From Rhododendron vialii (lineage: Eukaryota; Streptophyta; Magnoliopsida; Ericales; Ericaceae): DNA of 64,000 bases. Shown piece by piece: positions 46,346 to 57,404 of this stretch. The notes beneath the pieces were generated by a model. That model saw only the letters and a program-made list of their open reading frames with translations, ran no database searches and was not told the origin of the DNA. The stretch's first letter is position 1; each line of letters begins with the position of its first letter. The position numbers and the translations under genes are program-made. The stretch spans positions 13,368,001-13,432,000 of the forward strand of contig NC_080560.1 in assembly GCF_030253575.1 (NCBI RefSeq), in the 5' to 3' direction.

Positions 46346-46618
46346 TTGCCCAATCCAGCAGCTCACCTACTACATTATGATGGATTGAGGAACTGTGTTG
46401 CGCAGTCCCGTGCTTTGCAGCGTACTATGCGGGGCGAATCGCCACCGCTTCAATCTCGATTCGATGATAAAAAATGTTTACTTCGTAGAGTTCGTCGACT
46501 AGAACAAGTGTTCAAAAAATCTACTCGATCAGATATCATTAACAGCTTGTCGATTCGCCCTGTTTTCAATCATCGGTCCCAAAATGATTTTGTCACTTTA
46601 TTCCCCGTCCCCCTCTAA
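46346..46618 (+). other. Unidentified 90-codon open frame inside a repeat copy
   Basis: The frame reads through MPNPAAHLLHYDGLRN, ALQRTMRGESPPLQ and RRVRRLEQVFKKSTR. It sits exactly where the related repeat copies at 46897 and 55650 have only a short spacer: ATCCATCAGTCTAAACC there becomes ATCCAGCAGCTC here. Its base composition is less AT-rich than its surroundings. I do not recognise the product. It may be a gene or element fragment picked up by this copy. Confidence 0.3.
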
Positions 46619-46810
46619 TACTCAAACTTTCGTTAATTAATTTAGAGGCTATTACACTTATAGTCAATTGATTTTAGGTTGCAATCCTTCCAAAAAAATC
46701 TAACATAATATCAGAATTAGGTATTTGGTGGCCTCACTTCACGTGGTCAAGTCTCCATCGCCTGAGTCAATTACTTCACCTCATCAATTCATACTTTTTA
46801 CGTGCATCCG
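46600..46810 (+). repeat. TRIM-like remnant, copy 1
   Basis: The sequence TTAATTAATTTAGAGGCTA, then a GATTTTAGGTTGCAATCC stretch, ends AATCTAACA and is followed by TAATATCAGAATTAGG, a decayed Met-tRNA primer-binding site. It is the most diverged of three copies. Confidence 0.45.
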
Positions 46811-46896
46811 GACTGCACGTGAGAGTCGCCTAAATCAACTCTCCTAAGTTTATTTTTAAAATATTTTCTAAATTGATATATACAATTTATTTTTAA

Positions 46897-47830
46897 AATG
46901 ATATACATTCTATTGGATGAACTCCATAAAGAAGGATTCAAATCATATTTTAAACCCTTGGGACATGACCCAACATGAAGGCAGGGTTTTACTGGTCAAA
47001 ACCATTTTTTTTAAAGAAAATCTAGTCATACCTTTCTGCACTTCACTACTAATTGTAACTCAAAAGGATTTGCCCAATCCATCAGTCTAAACCATCCTAG
47101 ATTTGTTAATTAATTTAGAGGCTACTCCACTTAAAGTCGGTTGATTTTAGGTTGGAACCCTTCCAAGGAATCTAACATGGTGTCAGAGCTAGATATTAGA
47201 TGGTCTCACCTCACGTGGTCAAGTCTCCATCGCCTGAGTCAATTGCTTTACCTCATCAATTCATACTTCCACATATCCAGGTTGCACAAGAGGTCGCCTG
47301 AGTCAACTCTCCTGGTCTCCTCAATTTGTACATTCACGTGCATCTGGCTTCACGTGAGAGGGAATGTTAGACTTTACCTCACATTAATCATTTAAATCAC
47401 TCAAACTTGGTTAATTAATCTAGGGGAGATGTTTCGGTGTCTACACTCTTTTTGGGGGACACCGTAAAAAATGGCATGACAGAACCAGTTGAAGTATAAC
47501 TAAAACCATTAAAATATATAACTAAGACATAACAAAAAAACTTGGTTCCCATAGAACCGGTCATTGGTGGGAAAAACAAAAAAACCTTTAGCCCACCCCT
47601 TTAACCACAGTTAACATTTTTATCCTCCACATTTCATCTGTTTCCAGCTGACCACCACCACCTCCGACCATCTCACTCCTCTCCTCTCCCTCCAAATTCC
47701 TCTACAAATACCACCTCTTCCCTCACCTGTGAAACCACGGCATAATGTTTTAAAACCCAGCCCTAATCGGCCGGTCCGACTGGAAAACCCGTCAACCGCC
47801 GCCTACTCCGGTCCGGATTGGTAACGAAAC
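46897..47830 (+). repeat. TRIM-containing repeat block, copy 2
   Basis: This block is repeated at 55650..56815 with high similarity. At 47171..47177 TCTAACA closes a short LTR-like segment and TGGTGTCAGAGC (47178) follows as a near-perfect primer-binding site. TGTTAGACTTTACC at 47365 looks like the start of the second LTR. This is the layout of a TRIM element with short LTRs and no coding region. The right part carries a single unit of the 74-bp repeat expanded at 56537. Confidence 0.6.
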
Positions 47831-47979
47831 CGTCTAATACTACCCAAACCACCTATTTTATGCTTAAGGGACACAGACCTAATGGTTGGGCCCAACCTAA
47901 CTTGTTCAATCAGAGAAAACACGAAAGTGCTACAGGCACAACACTTAGTGCCACACCCAACCACATCAGCTGAGGTGGC

Positions 47980-48279
47980 AGGCCATTTAAAAAAAAAAAA
48001 GAGAAATCAAAATCAAACAAAATCGGGTTTCCTCTAAATCTTCTTCCTCGCCCAAAATCGAACGAAGAGAGAGCAAGAGGAGAGCGACCTCTACCCAGAC
48101 CAACCCGCCAACACCACCACCACTAGCGACCTCCGTCTCCATTGCCACCACCGACGACCTCCGTCGCCATCAGCCCCTCCCCTTCCCTCCTCTCCACCGA
48201 CGGCAACTAGCAGCAACAGCAATTTTCCGCCTCCGCGACCATCGACGCGACCACGCACCTCCAACGTCCCTATACACCC

Positions 48280-48355
<76 letters not shown>

Positions 48356-48480
48356 CCACAACCCTAAAACTTTTTTCAATTTCACTTTGGTTAGGGTTAG
48401 GACTGAACTGAAATTGAGGCTTTCACTCTGAAATTGGGGATTTCACTTTGATTAGGGTTATGTTTCCTTGCTTGCTTAGG
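47980..48480. other. CT/AT microsatellite within a G+C-richer leader-like stretch
   Basis: A (CT)n run from 48283 to 48320 passes directly into (AT)n to 48352. The preceding 280 bp have many ACCACCACC and CCTCCGTC motifs, resembling a 5' leader or coding start, but no sound gene model could be built. Confidence 0.45.
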
Positions 48481-48710
48481 TGCTTATATTTGCAGTAAGT
48501 TATGGGATTATTATTGGTAACTTCAAGCAATTTTGATTTTCAGAGAGACCCACTGTAGATTTTCTACGAAACTTTGTATGAGCAAGTGCTTGGTAGCGAA
48601 ATGGCAGCTTTCTGGTAAGGACTTCAACCCTTTGGTAATTTTGTGTTTAACGCAAGATGTGAACCACCTTGACTTCACTATGGAACAATGGTTGTTTGAA
48701 TTTTCAGTCA

Positions 48711-49214
48711 TGTTTCTCTGTTGAATGTTGGATAATGTCTTAACCTCCACTTTCCCGGGCTTTGATCCTGATTGTGCTCCAAGACAACTAAATTTAACCT
48801 CCACTTTCCATCCGGGTATGAAGCAACAATAAAGCAAGCCGGACAATCAATTTTTGTTTGTGGCCGTGGTTTCACCATGTTGCTTCCTCTCACCCTTGCC
48901 TTTCCACCACGACTGCATTGAAGAGTTAGATTCTTCAAGTTTCCATCTTTTCCCTTTCTTGACGTTCTTTTCGCAACAGCAAATCCTTATTGTTTAGCGT
49001 ATCTTAAGTAATACACATAAACTTTGTTTGATGTGTCAAATTTCATTCCCACCTTTGGCTCTTCAATTCTATCTTTACAATTTTCTGTTGTCTCATTAGT
49101 ACCACTCAATACCTCCTCTTCATTGTCTCCACTCCCTACCTCCTCCTCCTCCTCCTCCTCTTCTGTTGTCTCATTAGTATTTGTATAGGTTTTTTCCTTG
49201 TCGAATACATGCAT
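48711..49214 (-). pseudogene. FAR1-type DNA-binding domain fragment
   Basis: The minus-strand start at 49214 opens an acidic N-terminus (TTEEEEEEEEVGSGDNEEE), then EEPKVGMKFDTSNKVYVYYL and RYAKQ. An in-frame TAA follows, and the frame continues GFAVAKRTSRKGKDG, LTLQCSRGGKARVRG, RPQTKIDCPACF and DGKWRLNLVVLEHNQDQSP. The WRKY-GCM1-like zinc-finger pattern C...C..C...H of FAR1/FRS proteins is visible. FAR1 proteins derive from Mutator-like transposases. The stop and the lack of the downstream transposase and SWIM domains make this a relic, either of a FRS gene or of a MULE. Confidence 0.7.
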
Positions 49215-49955
49215 TTGCCTTTGAAAATTTTATTTATCTACTTATTATATTATTTTCGTAAATTTTATTGAGGGCCTTATTGTCTACATCCGTCCAAGGC
49301 TTCCAAAATCTCAAGACTAGACCAGCCCTGGATAAGTGTTGATTGTGAACTCGAGATCTTCATATTAACTAAGTTTAATTACGGTTATAATTTGTTTAGT
49401 AGGGAGAAAAATATTAAGAATACTACAGCTATTAGGTCTTAGACAATGGATTCATACAACTTATTGAAAAAAAAATCTCAGCTTTTGGGGTGATCCAAAT
49501 TTGTTTGTGGACGATTGAAAAGTCATACGCCTGAACGTGATGTTTAATTGCTGAAAAATCCTATGTCTGATGGGCAGTGTCGGCCTCAATATTTGGGTTG
49601 CACCAGCCCAACTTTATTCTTTGTTGCCCACTTACATTAAGTCATACAAAATTTTAAAAAAAAACATACAAGTACAAAAAAAAAAAAATCAAAATTAGGT
49701 TTTTTTTAGACTGAAAATAACATCAAAATGTTAACCTCAGTTATAGTGCTTTACGTTTAGCACGGATTCAAAAATAATAATTTATCCTTGCATTTTTTTA
49801 AGCAAAATTTTTAATTGAGTCATCGTACATTACTTATCCAAGAACTCGGGAGCCGTTCCGCTAACTTTTAGTGTTTTTTGGGCTTTTTGAGTTTTTTAGT
49901 TGGTATATATGAGTAGAATGACTTGCTTCGAAAAACATAAAAAGTTTTAAAAAAA

Positions 49956-50995
49956 AGGCGAAAAGTACATAAACATACCCTCAGCTATCACTTTTCTCAT
50001 GGAGACCCTTTCACGTTTAAAAACGCCCATACAAACCCCCTCAACTACTGAAAACGAAAAAAATGCTAACTCCATTAATGGAATGGAGGAAATGACTAAG
50101 ATACCCTTTTTTTATAAGGCAAAAAGTACATAAACACCCCCTCAACTATCACTTTGTTCCACGGAGACCCCCTAACATTTATATTATACCTTATTCTATC
50201 AGTTGTTCTAATCATTTTTTTCGTTTTATACAATTTATTTTTTCCTTGCATCAATCATTTTAAAGAGAACCTTATGTATATAACAATAAAAAATAGCGCA
50301 AAAACCGTGGTGGTTATTTTGCTAATAAGAAATGAGAAGGGAAGAAGACAAGGGAAAGGAGAAAGGTGTGGGAGAAGAGAAGTCGAGGAGAATGGTGGTA
50401 GCAACTGACAACAGCTGCTACGTTGCTTTTCCCATCTCTATTTTTTTTTACTTTTATTTAGAGAGAGTGTGTGTATGTATTGGAGGAGAGAGAGAAAAAA
50501 AAGGTCACTGGAACCAGTGGTTAGTCGGTTAGGGTATAGAGAGAAAATAGCTTAGATGGAGAGGGAGAGATTACCTGTGATTGAGAGGGGGAAGGAGAAT
50601 ACAATCCTTTTAAGTTTTAATCCAACCATTGATTTTAATGGTTGAGATGGAGTGTTTTTTTTATTTAAATTGTGTGGGTGGAACCAGCCCCTATATATGT
50701 ATATATATATGAACCAAAGTTTCAGATCTGTTTGCTGATTTTGGGTTTAGATTGGAGGCTGTTTGTAGAGGGAAGAAAGAGAAGGGTTAGAGGGGGTGTA
50801 TGTATGTAATGCAACAAGGGTATTTTTGTCCGATTTATAGATGAGGGGGTTCATCACAAATGGCTTAGAGACGGAAGGGTGTCACTTGGGTAACAGAGAT
50901 TAGTTGAGATGGTCGGTATGGACACTTTTAAATGTGAGGGGGTCTTCGTGAGAAAAAGTTATAGTTGAGGAGGTGTTTATGTACTTTTGCCTTAA
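49956..50995. mobile_element. Large relative of the MULE-type MITE at 33564, with a nested end
   Basis: The left end AAAAGTACATAAACATACCC continues with CATGGAGACCC and CGCCCATACAAACCCC. The right end, reversed, reads AAAGTACATAAACACCTCC. A second, less diverged left end begins at about 50119 (AAAAGTACATAAACACCCCC), so one copy inserted into another or the end was duplicated. The inner open frames are not supported as genes. Confidence 0.6.
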
Positions 50996-51581
50996 AAAAA
51001 TGCCCACAAATGCTCTTAGTGGAATGGTGCCTCATTTTCAATTGAGATCATAGTCAATTTCCTTAATCTCTCTTACGATATGGTAGTTCAAAAATAAAAA
51101 TAAAAATCATGTTAGCTCGCTCAATTTATTTTAACTATGTCACTTATGCATTACTCTGGTTTTTATTCAAAACTGAACTGAACCGCCACATTAATAAAAT
51201 CGATTGAAGCTGTTAAAGCTGGCTCGGTTCGGTTGGTCAATTCGGATTTCCGGTTAAAACTTTCATCCCTAATGTCGCGAATCACTCTAGATGGGTATGG
51301 TTGGTGTGTTGTTTTAGAAAATGTGGTAAGGGCACCGAAAAAGCACGGACACGAAACTGTTAGAAAGGCACGGAAAAAACACGGGCACAAAACTGTTAGA
51401 ATTTTATACTAAAACAGCAAATTTGAACAATTTAAAATATTTTCAGTAGGATGATGCTTGGAAACCATTTAAATCACTGATTCTCCTACATTTAAAAAAG
51501 AAAATATGATCAACCATATTACCATACAATATTGTGGCATGCGTAAAAGCCATGGAAATAGAGGGTTCTGCTTTCACTCAC

Positions 51582-51818
51582 AAGTCGGATAATTTTGTCA
51601 AAAGACCAATGCCAGGAGGAATTGGTCCTTCCAATCCACTACCCACAATCCATCTGCATACGTCAAGATCGAAACAGAAACACTGTCAAGTAAATATTCT
51701 AAATCTAAACAATCATTAAATAAATCAAAACTGGTCAAACACTCACAATTTGGTGAGATTTACCCAATTTTGGATGAAATCTGGTATCTTTCTAATAAAG
51801 TCATTGTCATCGATATGA
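51582..51818 (-). pseudogene. LRR exons in array unit 1
   Basis: Exon LRR6 is 51818..51747 with its acceptor changed to CGG. LRR7 is 51653..51582 with ATGCAG and GTGAGT intact. The LRR7 motif is GPIPPGIGLL. Confidence 0.7.
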
Positions 51819-52308
51819 CCGCCTTATACTAAGGAATTAACCAAGGACCTTCTCATTACTTGGTAGGATTTCATTTACAACTTTTCAGAAATTCAAAACT
51901 GAATTGAACCGCCACATTAATAAAATCGATCGAAACTGTTAAAAATGGCTCGATTCGGTTGGTCGGTTCGGTTTTTCGGTTAAAACTTTCATCCCTAGTG
52001 TCGCAAATCACTCTAGATGGGTATGGTTGGTGTGTTGTTTTGGAAAATGTGGTAAGGGCACGGAAAAAGCACGGACACGAAACTATTAGAAAGGCACGGA
52101 AAAAGCACGAGCATTGAAACTGTTAGAATTTTATACTAAAACAACAAATTTGAACTATTGAAAATATTTTTAGTAGGATGATGCTTGGAAACCATTTAAA
52201 TCACTGATTCTCCTTCATTGAAAAAAGAAAATATGATCAACCATATTACCATACAATATTGTGGCATGCGTAAAAGCCATGGAATTAGAGGGTTCTGCTT
52301 TCACTCAC

Positions 52309-52545
52309 AAGTCGGATAATTTTGTCAACAGACCAATGCCAGGAGGAATTGGTCCTTCCAATCCACTACCCACAATCCATCTGCATACGTCAAGATCGAA
52401 ACAGAAACACTGTCAAGTAAATATTCTAAAGCTAAACAATCATTAAATAAATCAAAGATGGTCAAACACTCACAATTTGGTGAGATTTACCCAGTTTTGG
52501 ATGAAATCTGGTATCTTTCTAATAAAGTCATTGTCATCGATATGA
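52309..52545 (-). pseudogene. LRR exons in array unit 2
   Basis: LRR6 at about 52545..52474 has an intact GGCAG acceptor; LRR7 at about 52380..52309. Both keep GTGAG donors and open frames. A single change relative to unit 3 lies near 52330 (AACAGACC versus AAAAGACC). Confidence 0.7.
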
Positions 52546-53036
52546 CTGCCTTATACTAAGGAATTAACCAAGGACCTTCTCATTACTTGGTAGGATTTAC
52601 ATTTACAACTTTTCAGAAATTCAAAACTGAACTGATTCGCCACATTAATAAAATCGATCGAAACTGTTAAAAATGGCTCGGTTCGGTTGGTCGGTTCGGT
52701 TTTTCGGTTAAAACTTTCATCCCTAGTGTCGCAAATCACTCTAGATAGGTATGGTTGGTGTGTTGTTTTGGAAAACGTGGTAAGGGCACGGAAAAAGCAC
52801 AGACACGAAACTGTTAGAAAGGCACGGAAAAAGCACGAGCATTGAAACTGTTAGAATTTTATACTAAAACAACAAATTTGAACTATTGAAAATATTTTCA
52901 GTAGGATGATGCTTGGAAACCATTTAAATCACTGATTCTCCTGCATTGAAAAAAGAAAATATGATCAACCATATTACCATACAATATTGTGGCATGCGTA
53001 AAAGCCATGGAATTAGAGGGTTCTGCTTTCACTCGC

Positions 53037-53273
53037 AAGTCGGATAATTTTGTCAAAAGACCAATGCCAGGAGGAATTGGTCCTTCCAATCCACTACCCA
53101 CAATCCATCTGCATACGTCAGGATCGAAACAGAAACACTGTCAAGTAAATATTCTAAAGCTAAACAATCATTAAATAAATCAAAGCTGGTCAAACACTCA
53201 CAATTTGGTGAGATTTACCCAGTTTTGGATGAAATCTGATATCTTTCTAATAAAGTCATTGTCATCGATATGA
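53037..53273 (-). pseudogene. LRR exons in array unit 3
   Basis: Same layout as unit 2. The LRR7 donor reads GCGAGT here (CTCGCAAG on plus), so GT has become GC. Confidence 0.65.
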
Positions 53274-53763
53274 CTGCCTTATACTAAGGAATTAACCAAG
53301 GACCTTCTCATTACTTGGTAGGATTTACATTTACAACTTTTCAGAAATTCAAAACTGAACTGATTCGCCACATTAATAAAATCGATCGAAACTGTTAAAA
53401 ATGGCTCGGTTCGGTTGGTCGGTTCGGTTTTTCGGTTAAAACTTTCATCCCTAGTGTCGCAAATCACTCTAGATGGGTATGGTTGGTGTGTTGTTTTGGA
53501 AAACGTGGTAAGGGCACGGAAAAAGCACGGACACGAAACTGTTAGAAAGGCACGGAAAAGCACGAGCAGTGAAACTGTTAGAATTTTATACTAAAACAAC
53601 AAATTTGAACTATTGAAAATATTTTCAGTAGGATGATGCTTGGAAACCATTTAAATCACTGATTCTCCTGCATTTAAAAAAGAAAATATGATCAACCATA
53701 TTACCATACAATATTGCAGCATGCGTAAAAGTTATGGAATTAGAGGGTTCTGCTCTCACTCAC

Positions 53764-53995
53764 AAGTCAGATAATTTTTTCAAAAGACCAATGCCAGGAG
53801 GAATTGGTCCTTCCAATCCACTATCCACAATCCATCTGCATATATCAGGATCGAAAGAGAAACATGGTCAAGTAAATATTCTAAAGCTAAACAACCACTG
53901 AATAAATCAAAACTGGTCAAACACTCAAGATTTACCCAGTTTTGGATGAAATTTGGTATCTTTCTAGTAAAATCATTGTCACTGATATGACTGCA
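53764..53995 (-). pseudogene. LRR exons in array unit 4
   Basis: The most diverged unit. In the LRR6 exon the stretch corresponding to CACAATTTGGTGAG on plus is shortened to CTCAAG, so the exon end is deleted, and the acceptor side reads GCAG. LRR7 has TTTTTTCAAAAG in place of TTTTGTCAAAAG. Confidence 0.6.
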
Positions 53996-54547
53996 TTATA
54001 CTAAGGAATTAACCAAGGACCTTTGCATGACTTGGTAGGATTTACATTTACAACTTTTCAAAAATTCAAAACTGAACTGAACCGCCACATTGATAAAATC
54101 GATCGAAATTGTTAAAAATGGCTCTGTTCGATTGGTCGGTTTGGTTTTCCGGTTAAAACTTTCATCCCTAGTGTCGCCATTCACTCTAGATGGGTATGGT
54201 TGATGTGTTGTTTTAGAAAATGTGGTAAGGGCACGGAAAAAGCACGGACACAAAACTGTTAGAAAGACACGGAAAAAGCACGGACAGGAAACTATTAGAA
54301 TTTTATACTAAAACAGCAAATCTGAACTATTGAAAATATTTCAGTAGGTTTTTGTTGCGCGGCCTGTGGTCTACAATCTAAAAACAAAATTGCAGAAAAG
54401 CTAGATTTGTTTTTAAAAAATGATACGTCCTATTTCTCTATCTATTTTCTGTGTAGAATTCCTACATGGAGAATACTGGAGGTTTTGTGTATAAGAAATG
54501 GTTTAAAAGTGGGAGGTTTTGTGATTGGCATTTTGATTATCTAACAT

Positions 54548-54676
54548 TCCAATATCATAGCCGAAGATAAACCCGCCCATGGACGCAACGATACATGTGA
54601 CAACGACATTCCGAGCGAGCTTGTCCGAATATGCTTTTTCGGTACCTGAACCGGATACAAAGCCACCACACGCCAT
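54548..54676 (-). pseudogene. First-exon fragment of a sugar transport protein (STP family)
   Basis: The minus-strand ATG at 54676 opens [20 protein letters not shown], then [20 protein letters not shown]. This is the start of plant STP hexose/H+ symporters up to the first transmembrane helix. Homology stops after GYDIG, where the STP sequence should go on with ISGGVT; unrelated sequence follows. The remaining eleven helices are absent. It abuts the LRR exon array. Confidence 0.75.
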
Positions 54677-54719
54677 GTTTTCAGATAGAGATAGAGAAAT
54701 AGGGTGGTGAAGAGGCACT

Positions 54720-55640
54720 GTAGTGGAACAAACAAATTACGTAGAGAAACAACTAAGAATCAAGAACTAAAAACAAAGAAAGAGAAGAGAAGAAAGAGAA
54801 GTTGTATTTCGTATATTTCTCAGCTGAGATCAAGAAGCCCCTGTTACAAAGCTTATATACAAGAAGGCCGGCGGCCAGCTCAACACACAGGCTAGCTCAA
54901 GAAACCCTGACATTAACAGACTAAACACACTTAACCAACTATCAAATTAACTAACTACATTGAAGTCCACAACAAATAATTGAGCTCAATATTAATTAGT
55001 GCCCCTTGCTAAGAATTATGTATAATACTTCATGTACATAGTAACCACAGTTTGTGAAGTTTTGGGTTTCGGTGGTACTTGCTCAATAAATTTACTTGGG
55101 TTTTGTTTAGATAAATGGTTATGATTCTTAAGATTCACTTTTAATGGTAATTTGTAAAAATATTTCATGATAATAAATGGAATGTTTTAGATTATGGAGA
55201 CCCAATTTTCATGGTAGATTTGGATAAATATTTCATGTAATCTTGGGCTTTTAGTGGTGGAGTAGATGCTCTAACGGTTTCGACCTTGAGATTTTTAGTC
55301 AGTCTTGTTGGGATAAATATTTCATGTTGTGTTTGAATCCAAAAAATAACCATCGCTCTAGATTTATCCTCATGCCTGCATAAATCTCTACCCTTCATCC
55401 TACAAAAGGCATTTTGGTAAATACCTAATCCATCCAAGGGCTATCATTAACGGCATTTTGGTAAAATTTTACTTAAATTGATTTCCAAAATTTGAAACAT
55501 GCTGAGTTGGGAACCCTAGCGGCACCATCTCACTCTCCCTCAGTCCCCTTCTCTCTCGCGACTCTCTCTTCAATCGACCCACCACATCCCTCTTTCAACT
55601 CCCTCTGTCGACTCTCTCTCTCTCTCCCTCCGACCAAACC
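54720..55640. other. Unassigned DNA
   Basis: No gene is supported. A diverged fragment of the 210-bp repeat seen at 9651 occurs at about 55328-55400, and a CT-rich stretch at 55535-55630. Confidence 0.4.
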
Positions 55641-55649
55641 GTAAGTCCC

Positions 55650-56815
55650 CCAGTTTATTTTTAAAATGATATGTATTCTATTGGATGAACTCCATAAAGA
55701 TGGATTCAGATCATATTTTAAACCCTTGGGACATGACCCAACATGAAGGCAGGGTTTTACTGGTCAAAACCATTTTTTTAAAAGAAGATCTAGTCATAAC
55801 TTTCTGCACTTCACTATAAACTCAAAGGATTTGTCCAATCCATCAGTCTAAACCATCCAAGATTTGTTAATTAATTTAGAGGCTACTCCACTTAAAGTCG
55901 GTTGATTTTAGGTTGGAACCCTTCCAAGGAATCTAACATGGTGTCAGAACTAGGTATTAGATGGTCTCACCTCACGTGGTTAAGTCTCCATCGCCCGAGT
56001 CAATTGCTTTACCTCATCAATTCATACTTCCACATATCCGGGTTGCACATGAGGTTGCCTGAGTCAACTCTCCTAATCTCCTCAATTTGCACCTTCACGT
56101 GCATCTGGCTTCACATGAGTGGGAATGTTAGACTTTATCTTACATCAATTATCTAAATCACTCAAACTTGGTTAATTAATCTAGGGGAGATGTTTCGTTG
56201 TCTACCCACTTTTTGGGGGACACCGTAAAAAATAGCATGACCGAACCAGTTGAAGTATAACTAAAACCATTAAAATATATAACTAAGGCCTAACAAAAAA
56301 ACTTGGTACCCATAGAACTGGTCATTGGTGGGAAAAAAAAAATCTTTAGCCCACCCCTTTAACCATGATTAGCATTTTTATCCTCAATATTTCATCAGTT
56401 TTCAGCCACATTTCATCAGTTTTCAGCAGACCACCACCACCTCCGGCCATCTCTCCTCTCCTTTCTTCTCCCTCCAAACTCCTTTATAAATACCACCTCT
56501 ACCCCTACCCCTCACCTGCGAAACCGCAACATAATGTTTTAAAACCCAGCCCGAACCAGCCAGTCCAACCGGAAAATCCGTCAACCGCCGCCTACTCCGA
56601 TCCGAATTGGTTTTAAAACCAAGCCCGAACCAGCCGGTCCAACCGGAAAATCCGTCAACCGCCGCCTACTCCGATCCGAATTGGTTTTAAAACCAAGCCC
56701 GAACCAGCCGGTCCAACCGGTCCGAATTGGTTTTAAAACCAAGCCCGAACCAGCCGGTCCAACCGAAAAATCCGTCAACCGCCGCCTACTCCGATCCGAA
56801 TTGGTAACGAAACCG
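55650..56815 (+). repeat. TRIM-containing repeat block, copy 3
   Basis: It matches 46897..47830 over nearly its full length. A short LTR-like segment ends at 55938 (TCTAACA), TGGTGTCAGAAC follows, and TGTTAGACTTTATC begins at 56126. A short CATTTCATCAGTTTTCAGC duplication lies near 56388-56420. Confidence 0.6.
56537..56804. repeat. 74-bp minisatellite (four units, one deleted)
   Basis: The units start at 56537, 56611, 56685 and 56731 with TTTTAAAACC and end TCCGAATTGG. Units 1, 2 and 4 are 74 bp; unit 3 has lost 28 bp between CCAACCGG and TCCGAATTGG. The paralogous block at about 47748 has a single unit, so the expansion is specific to this copy. Confidence 0.9.
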
Positions 56816-57404
56816 TCTAATTTGGAGAACCGGCTTATTTATTAAAAATTGTCTCAAGAACCTGCTCTTCAGCTAGAAGCAACTTTATAAAGGCCTAAAT
56901 GTACCTTCTCCCCTCAAAACTAGTCGATGTGGGACTCTTTGGGAGTTGTCACAATTCACAGATGTAGAACTAATTTTTCAAATTGAACACCACCAATGTC
57001 TTCAATTTATTTATAATTTTTCATATACTAATGAGGTAATTATGAGGTCACAGTTCGATTCCGGTTCACACAACGGTTAAACCGGTGACCCGTCCACGGT
57101 GACGAGCAATGAAAAATCATATGTCTGAATGTGAATCATATGTCTGAATGTGGTGTTGGAAAATTGCGGTTATTGCGGACGATTGATGGTTAGGATTTAC
57201 AAATGCCTTATAACCGGTACGTAACTGATTTTGAATGATTTAGTTGTTCTAAACTCAATATCAAGTACTGCCGGACCTTAAGGTATGGATGATTCGCTCA
57301 CATTTAGGACACTCAAAGGCATAGCGAATACCATATTTTTCGAATGGTGCTTTCAGGCAAAGGCATGCGGTAGTACAAAATAAAGTATTAAAACGTTAAA
57401 CTCT

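Larger units (their letters stand above)
51168..54345 (-). repeat. Tandem array of ~728-bp units carrying LRR exons
   Basis: Landmarks repeat at 51168, 51894, 52622, 53350 and 54067: four full units and one partial. On the minus strand each full unit contains an LRR exon like 51818..51747 (DDNDFIRKIPDFIQNWVNLT), a 72-nt LRR exon like 51653..51582 (GSGLEGPIPPGIGLLTKLSD) and the truncated start of a third (RISDLNGFQAS, ending near 51450). These equal LRRs 6, 7 and 8 of the gene at 31440..32181. The GT donors are kept. The acceptor of the first exon is CAG in units 2 and 3 but CGG in unit 1. The non-LRR part carries GGCACGGAAAAAGCACGG motifs and a GGTTCGGTTGGTCGG stretch. Neighbouring units are nearly identical, so amplification was recent or is being homogenised. 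Unit 4 is more diverged. Confidence 0.85.

Noticed and set aside
51168..54345. Direct repeats resembling a CRISPR-type array
   Set aside because: Units are about 728 bp, contain LRR exons and occur in plant DNA; no short repeat-spacer pattern.
56537..56804. Short tandem repeats as a CRISPR array
   Set aside because: 74-bp head-to-tail units with no spacers; a minisatellite.
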